A stretch of 64,000 nucleotides of DNA from Pseudomonadota bacterium (GTDB lineage Bacteria > Pseudomonadota > Gammaproteobacteria > Steroidobacterales > Steroidobacteraceae): assembly GCA_021777555.1 (NCBI GenBank), contig JAJYDK010000008.1:1-64000 (forward strand). Reading direction: 5' to 3'. This document shows, piece by piece, positions 60,138 through 64,000 of this stretch (its first letter is position 1; every line of letters begins with the position of its first letter). The notes beneath the pieces were generated by a model. That model saw nothing but the letters and a program-made list of their open reading frames with translations, ran no database searches and was not told the DNA's origin. The translations under genes were made by a program, and so were the position numbers.

Positions 60138-60562
60138 TTTGAACTCCTCGAGGAAGTGAGATTGCCAAGAGGCGCAAAAGGCGCCTACTGACCCCTTGGA
60201 GCAAGACTCGTGCCAGCGTCCGGTCCTTGCGCTAACTCGTTGATTTGCAACCCAAGGACTCTTCGCGTGCACAGGTGAATTTTACTAAAAAGCGATCAAA
60301 CTGACTCGCGGTGAACTTCAGGCAGGTCTGAAAATGACAAAATTTGTCACCTTTCTGGCGCGACTGTCGCCAACCATGGGACGGCATCGGGCGCTGGTAT
60401 TGCCAGGCCGCAGCCTCGGCCGGGCTCTCCACTCCGGTGGGGCGCCGCCGTCCAGCCACTCTAGTGATCGTGCAAGACGTCGTTCGCGAGTTGCTCACGC
60501 CGTACCTGACCGGAGCGCGATTATGCGCTATGTTGATCAAACTCCACTACCGCACGGTCATC
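60138..60562. other. Divergent region between pilA and the sulfotransferase gene
   Basis: This gap is more AT-rich than the flanks. The part next to pilA holds its sigma-54 promoter (60201-60215). The rest, about 60220-60560, should carry the activator (PilR-like) site and the promoter of the plus-strand gene. TGACAAAATTTGTCA at 60342-60356 is a perfect short palindrome and a candidate operator. The sulfotransferase reading frame is open from 60344, so its start could be earlier than 60563. Confidence 0.5.
60201..60215 (-). promoter_or_regulatory. Sigma-54 promoter of pilA
   Basis: On the minus strand the sequence is TGGCACGAGTCTTGC followed by T, an exact match to the TGGCACG-N4-TTGC consensus with -24 GG and -12 GC in correct spacing. 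It lies upstream of pilA and would give a leader of about 50 bases. In Pseudomonas, pilA is transcribed by sigma-54 with PilR; this window also encodes RpoN. Confidence 0.88.
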
Positions 60563-62458
60563 ATGATTCTGAATTGGTTCAATGTCCGCGAGGCCGTCGA
60601 GTTCGGAGCCTCGTTGGCTGAATCCCTTGCGCCGGACAGCTCAGGCGCCACGCGACGCGGTGGCGCCACCAAGGCCCGGCCCGATGTTCAGAAGATGCTG
60701 CAGCAGGCGGCCAGCGAGGCGGCGCCGCTCAAGCTCAACGTGCTCAAACGGGCGAAGCTCCTCGAGACCTTCAAGTCGACGCTGCTGGCGCAAGGAGTCG
60801 CTCAAGGGCTCGCCGAGGAGCTGACGCATCTGTTGCTGCTGCAGCTTTCCGGCGGCAGGAAGACCCTGGCTCGGAGGTCCGTCATGGCTCCCGCTCCCCC
60901 CGCGGGCGGGTCCTCCAGGCGCGTTGCCACCTTGCTGGCAGAAGCCGATGCACGTTTCGCCGAAGGCCGGTACGCGGAAGCGGCCGCGAAGCTCGGGGAG
61001 GTGCTCGACATCGCGCCCCGTCACGCTGTCGCGCATGCCAACCTGGGAACGACGCTCTGTCGCCTGGGCCGATATCGCGAGGCGGAGCAGGCCTTGCGTC
61101 GCGCAATCGAGCTCAAGGGCACGTGCCCCGGCGCACATCTGACTTTGGGGAAGCTGCTACGCGACAAGGGAGAGTTCTGGGCCGCCGAGACCGCGCTGCG
61201 CCGAGCGGTCAAGCAGGACCCGCGGGATCCGCAAGCCCTGGTCGAGCTCGGGTTCACCCTCAGCATGCAGGCGCGGCTTGGTGAGGCCCGGGTCTGTGCC
61301 GAGAAGGCGCTGCGCCTCAGTCCGCGGGATGCGGGTGCGCTTGGCGCGCTCGGCTGGCTGGCGTTGCTGGAGGGCCGATTCGACGAAGCCGAGCAACGTT
61401 ACCGCGCTGCACTCGAAGCCGATCCGAAACAGGCCACCGCGCGTGCCGCGTTCGTATTTCTGCGCCGCATGACCGCGGCCGACCAGGAATGGCTCGATGG
61501 CGTCGAGCGGGCCTTGGCGGACGGTGTATCTGTATTCGAAGAGGCGAAGCTGCGCTTCGCGATGGGCAAGTACTTCGATGACGTGGGGAGGTTTTCGAGG
61601 GCGTTCAACGAGTACAAGCGGGCAAACGAACTGCAGCAGGGGCTCGCAGCGCGCTACGATCGCATCGAGCGCACGAAGTTCGTGGATGACATGATGCGCG
61701 TCTACTCGCAAGACCAGGTTGACCGGGCTGCCGATGGTGCGAGTGTCTCGGATATGCCGGTGCTGGTGGTTGGCATGATGCGCTCGGGGACCTCCCTGGT
61801 GGAGCAGATCATCGCCAGTCATCCGGATGCGGCGGGTGCCGGCGAGCTGGAGTTCTGGGGATTGACGGCACACAAACATCAGCAGACGTTGCGGATCGCG
61901 CCGCCGGATGCGGCCATGACCCGGAAGCTGGCCGACGCATATCTCAAGATTCTGAGGCAGCACTCATCCGATGCGCTGCGTGTAGTCGACAAGGCCCCGT
62001 TCAATTCAGACCACCTGGGCCTCATCCACACGGTGTTTCCCAAGGCGCGCATCCTCTACTTGCGGCGCGACCCGGTCGATACCTGTCTGTCCTGCTATTT
62101 CCAGGACTTCGCCAACATGGCGAGCTTCACCATGGACCTTTCGGACCTGGCGCACTACTACCGCGAGCACCATCGCCTGATTCACCACTGGCGCTCGGTA
62201 CTGCCCAAGGAGGTCTTCCTGGAGGTGCCCTACGCGGAGCTGGTGGCCGACCAGGAGGGTTGGAGTCGCCGGATCATCGAGTTCATCGGCTTGCCATGGG
62301 ATGAGCACTGCCTCGAGTTTCACAAGACGGAAAGAGCGGTAATCACCGCGAGCCATTGGCAGGTGCGCCAGAAGATCTACTCGAGCTCGGTCGGGCGCTG
62401 GAAGAACTACGAGAAGTTCATCGGTCCGCTGCTGAAGTTGCGTGATCTCTCGCCTTGA
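60563..62458 (+). CDS. TPR-domain sulfotransferase
   Basis: A 631-residue protein (from ATG 60563). A helical N-terminus is followed by tetratricopeptide repeats (about residues 120-330, with ARFAEGRYAEAAAKLGEVLD and later repeats). The C-terminal sulfotransferase domain has the 5'-phosphosulfate loop GMMRSGTSLVEQ (about 404-415) and the 3'-phosphate motif LRRDPVDTCLSCYF (about 500-513). It would transfer sulfate from PAPS to an unknown acceptor, perhaps a protein or envelope glycan. No signal peptide is obvious. The start is uncertain (60530 or further upstream possible). It is divergent from pilA. Confidence 0.85.
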   Translation: MILNWFNVREAVEFGASLAESLAPDSSGATRRGGATKARPDVQKMLQQAASEAAPLKLNVLKRAKLLETFKSTLLAQGVAQGLAEELTHLLLLQLSGGRKTLARRSVMAPAPPAGGSSRRVATLLAEADARFAEGRYAEAAAKLGEVLDIAPRHAVAHANLGTTLCRLGRYREAEQALRRAIELKGTCPGAHLTLGKLLRDKGEFWAAETALRRAVKQDPRDPQALVELGFTLSMQARLGEARVCAEKALRLSPRDAGALGALGWLALLEGRFDEAEQRYRAALEADPKQATARAAFVFLRRMTAADQEWLDGVERALADGVSVFEEAKLRFAMGKYFDDVGRFSRAFNEYKRANELQQGLAARYDRIERTKFVDDMMRVYSQDQVDRAADGASVSDMPVLVVGMMRSGTSLVEQIIASHPDAAGAGELEFWGLTAHKHQQTLRIAPPDAAMTRKLADAYLKILRQHSSDALRVVDKAPFNSDHLGLIHTVFPKARILYLRRDPVDTCLSCYFQDFANMASFTMDLSDLAHYYREHHRLIHHWRSVLPKEVFLEVPYAELVADQEGWSRRIIEFIGLPWDEHCLEFHKTERAVITASHWQVRQKIYSSSVGRWKNYEKFIGPLLKLRDLSP

Positions 62459-62627
62459 CGCGAAGTGCATTCATCAAGCGCGGCAGAAACTGCCGAGCCA
62501 GTCACGCCCAGGGGCGGGCGCGCAACGGGATAATCGGCTCGGTTTGACCCAGCCTTCTGGAGTGAACCCTGTTCGCGTTCCTGCTACTCCGCCAGATCGA
62601 CGTGCGCCCGGGTGAAGGGACCGGCAT

Positions 62628-64000
62628 GTGATATCCGCTGACGGACCGCTCGCGCTGCCGCGGTCGCGGCCCCCATTTCTTGCTGCGTTGTCGCGCGTGG
62701 CGAAATCGCCGCGACTGCTCGTCTATGTGTCGTGCACGCTCCTTGTGGTGCTCACGAGCTATTGGCTCGGCAAGGAGATGGGGTGGGACACGATGGACTA
62801 CCACGTTTACGCGGGGTTCAGCGCGCTCCATGACCGTTTCCGCCAGGATTACTTTGCTGGGGGACCGCAGGGCTACTTCAACCCGTACGCCTACGTACCG
62901 TTCTATCTATTGCTGCGCTCACCGCTTACTGCCCTGGAAGACGCGTCGATCCTGGCGGTGCTGCAAAGCATCATACTGTGGTTGACTTACGAGCTGGCGA
63001 TCCGGGTTGCCCCGCCGGGCTCGCCACGAACCCGCGTGGCCGTCGGGATCCTGGCGGCCGTGTTCGCATTCGCCAACCCCGTACTCATCAACCAGTTCGG
63101 CTCCAGCTACATCGACGTCACCACGGGTGAAATCGCTCTCGCCGGGTGGTTGGTACTTCTGGGTGCCGTAAGGAAACCCGGTGCGACGCGGGTCATGTGG
63201 GCGGCGCTGCTGCTCGGGGCGGCCAGCGCGTTGAAACCAACCAATTCCGTGCATGCGGTCGCGGCGGCGGTCATGCTGCTGTTCATCCCGGGAAGCTGGG
63301 GAAGAAGGTTTCGCCACGCTGCTCAGTACGCCTTGGCCCTGGCCGCGGGCTTTGCGCTCATCAGTGCTCCGTGGTCGATACACCTCGAGAAGCACTTCGG
63401 AAATCCGGTTTTCCCCCTGCTGAACGGCCTGTTCCGCTCGCCCCAGTACCCGACAGGATCGATGCTGGACCACCGTTTCATGCCCACCTCGGTCAGTGCC
63501 GCGCTGTCGCGCCCGTTTGCGATGGTCTTGCCGGTCGGCGGGGTGCATTTCGAACTGGCCGCGCCGGACGCGCGCTATGCCGTGCTGCTAGTGCTGGCGC
63601 TGCTGTTGCTGCTGAGGCTGCTCTGGGGGCGGATACGCGGGGTCGCGAATCCTGCCTCCTCGCCGGAGCAGTCGGCGGCGAGCCGCGCGCTGAGCGCGCT
63701 CGGGTTGGCGTTCCTGGTGGACTGGGTGCTCTGGCTGACCGCGTCGGGCAACAGCCGCTACTTCATCCCCGCGGCCTGCGCCGCCGCGGTGCTGTGCATG
63801 GTCCTGGTATTCCGCCTGTTTGACGGGCAGCCCGCGGCGCGCAACTACGCGCTCGTGGCGGTGCTCGGCGTGCAATTCTTTCAGCTGTACGCCGGGGCCG
63901 ACTATCGGAATGACCTCCCATGGGTGAAGGGGCCTTGGTACAGCGTCTCGGTGCCGGCCAGCCTCGCCTCGAGGGCGGAACTCTATTTGATGGTCGGATT
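62628..64000 (+). CDS. Polytopic GT-C-like membrane protein, C-terminus cut off
   Basis: At least 457 residues, open to the window end. The start is GTG 62628 with GAAGGGA about 8 bases upstream. A membrane segment (LVYVSCTLLVVLTSYWLG) is followed by an extracytoplasmic loop with GWDTMDYHVY (Asp54 and Asp57). About nine more hydrophobic segments follow, including one with poly-Leu (VLLVLALLLLLRLLWG). Acidic residues in the first loop plus this topology are typical of GT-C glycosyltransferases using lipid-linked sugars, but the family is not certain. It lies 169 bases after the sulfotransferase gene. Confidence 0.7.
   Translation, partial: MISADGPLALPRSRPPFLAALSRVAKSPRLLVYVSCTLLVVLTSYWLGKEMGWDTMDYHVYAGFSALHDRFRQDYFAGGPQGYFNPYAYVPFYLLLRSPLTALEDASILAVLQSIILWLTYELAIRVAPPGSPRTRVAVGILAAVFAFANPVLINQFGSSYIDVTTGEIALAGWLVLLGAVRKPGATRVMWAALLLGAASALKPTNSVHAVAAAVMLLFIPGSWGRRFRHAAQYALALAAGFALISAPWSIHLEKHFGNPVFPLLNGLFRSPQYPTGSMLDHRFMPTSVSAALSRPFAMVLPVGGVHFELAAPDARYAVLLVLALLLLLRLLWGRIRGVANPASSPEQSAASRALSALGLAFLVDWVLWLTASGNSRYFIPAACAAAVLCMVLVFRLFDGQPAARNYALVAVLGVQFFQLYAGADYRNDLPWVKGPWYSVSVPASLASRAELYLMVG

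Overview
The window is a dense, GC-rich chromosomal segment with housekeeping content typical of a free-living gammaproteobacterium. Supporting markers are short HPF next to sigma-54, the Lpt and Kdo genes, LpoA, the dcw cluster, DciA, ZapD and YacG, a cytochrome bc1 complex and type IV pili. No tRNA, rRNA, CRISPR array, insertion sequence or phage gene was recognised. Gene order strongly resembles the Pseudomonas and Xanthomonas type of layout, but with several local losses. Genus cannot be assigned from the sequence alone.

Layout: (1) 1-3811, lower glycolysis: tkt tail, gap, pgk, pyk. (2) 3852-5063, a patatin-like phospholipase. (3) 5100-11428 on the minus strand, kdsD-kdsC-lptC-lptA-lptB-rpoN-hpf-rapZ, covering Kdo synthesis, lipopolysaccharide export, sigma-54 and ribosome hibernation. 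(4) 11527-14080, ibaG-murA and a short NAD-type 6-phosphogluconate dehydrogenase. (5) 14077-16398 on the minus strand, a compact three-gene SPFH / helical protein / prohibitin-like operon of unknown role. (6) 16846-19509, an exported M16 protease. (7) 19608-21499 on the minus strand, degS-like protease and pgl. (8) 21691-24918, petB-petC-sspA-sspB, with the Rieske gene missing. (9) 25027-25495, RNase P RNA. (10) 25609-28227, rsmI diverging from lpoA-yraN. (11) 28432-46539, the complete division and cell-wall cluster from mraZ to ftsZ, with a sigma-70 promoter and four decameric MraZ-box repeats at its head. (12) 46740-53034, lpxC, dciA (opposite strand), an M23 endopeptidase, secA, mutT and a conserved unknown. 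(13) 53021-60137 on the minus strand, two major-pilin genes, pilB-pilC-pilD, coaE, zapD, yacG. (14) 60563-64000, a TPR-sulfotransferase and a polytopic GT-C-like membrane protein cut by the window end.

How the parts fit together: most of the window builds the envelope. Precursors (murA to murG, mraY, ddl, lpxC, kdsC, kdsD), division machinery (ftsL, I, W, Q, A, Z, zapD), lipopolysaccharide transport (lptABC), secretion (secA), wall remodelling (M23, lpoA) and pili (pilABCD) sit together with central carbon genes. Sigma-54 is encoded at 6359-7795, and a perfect sigma-54 promoter lies upstream of the second pilin gene, linking two distant parts of the window.

The least explained parts are the SPFH operon, the sulfotransferase/GT-C pair next to the pilins, a dispersed palindrome seen three times between genes, and the missing partners petA, ptsN, mla and argJ at otherwise conserved loci.
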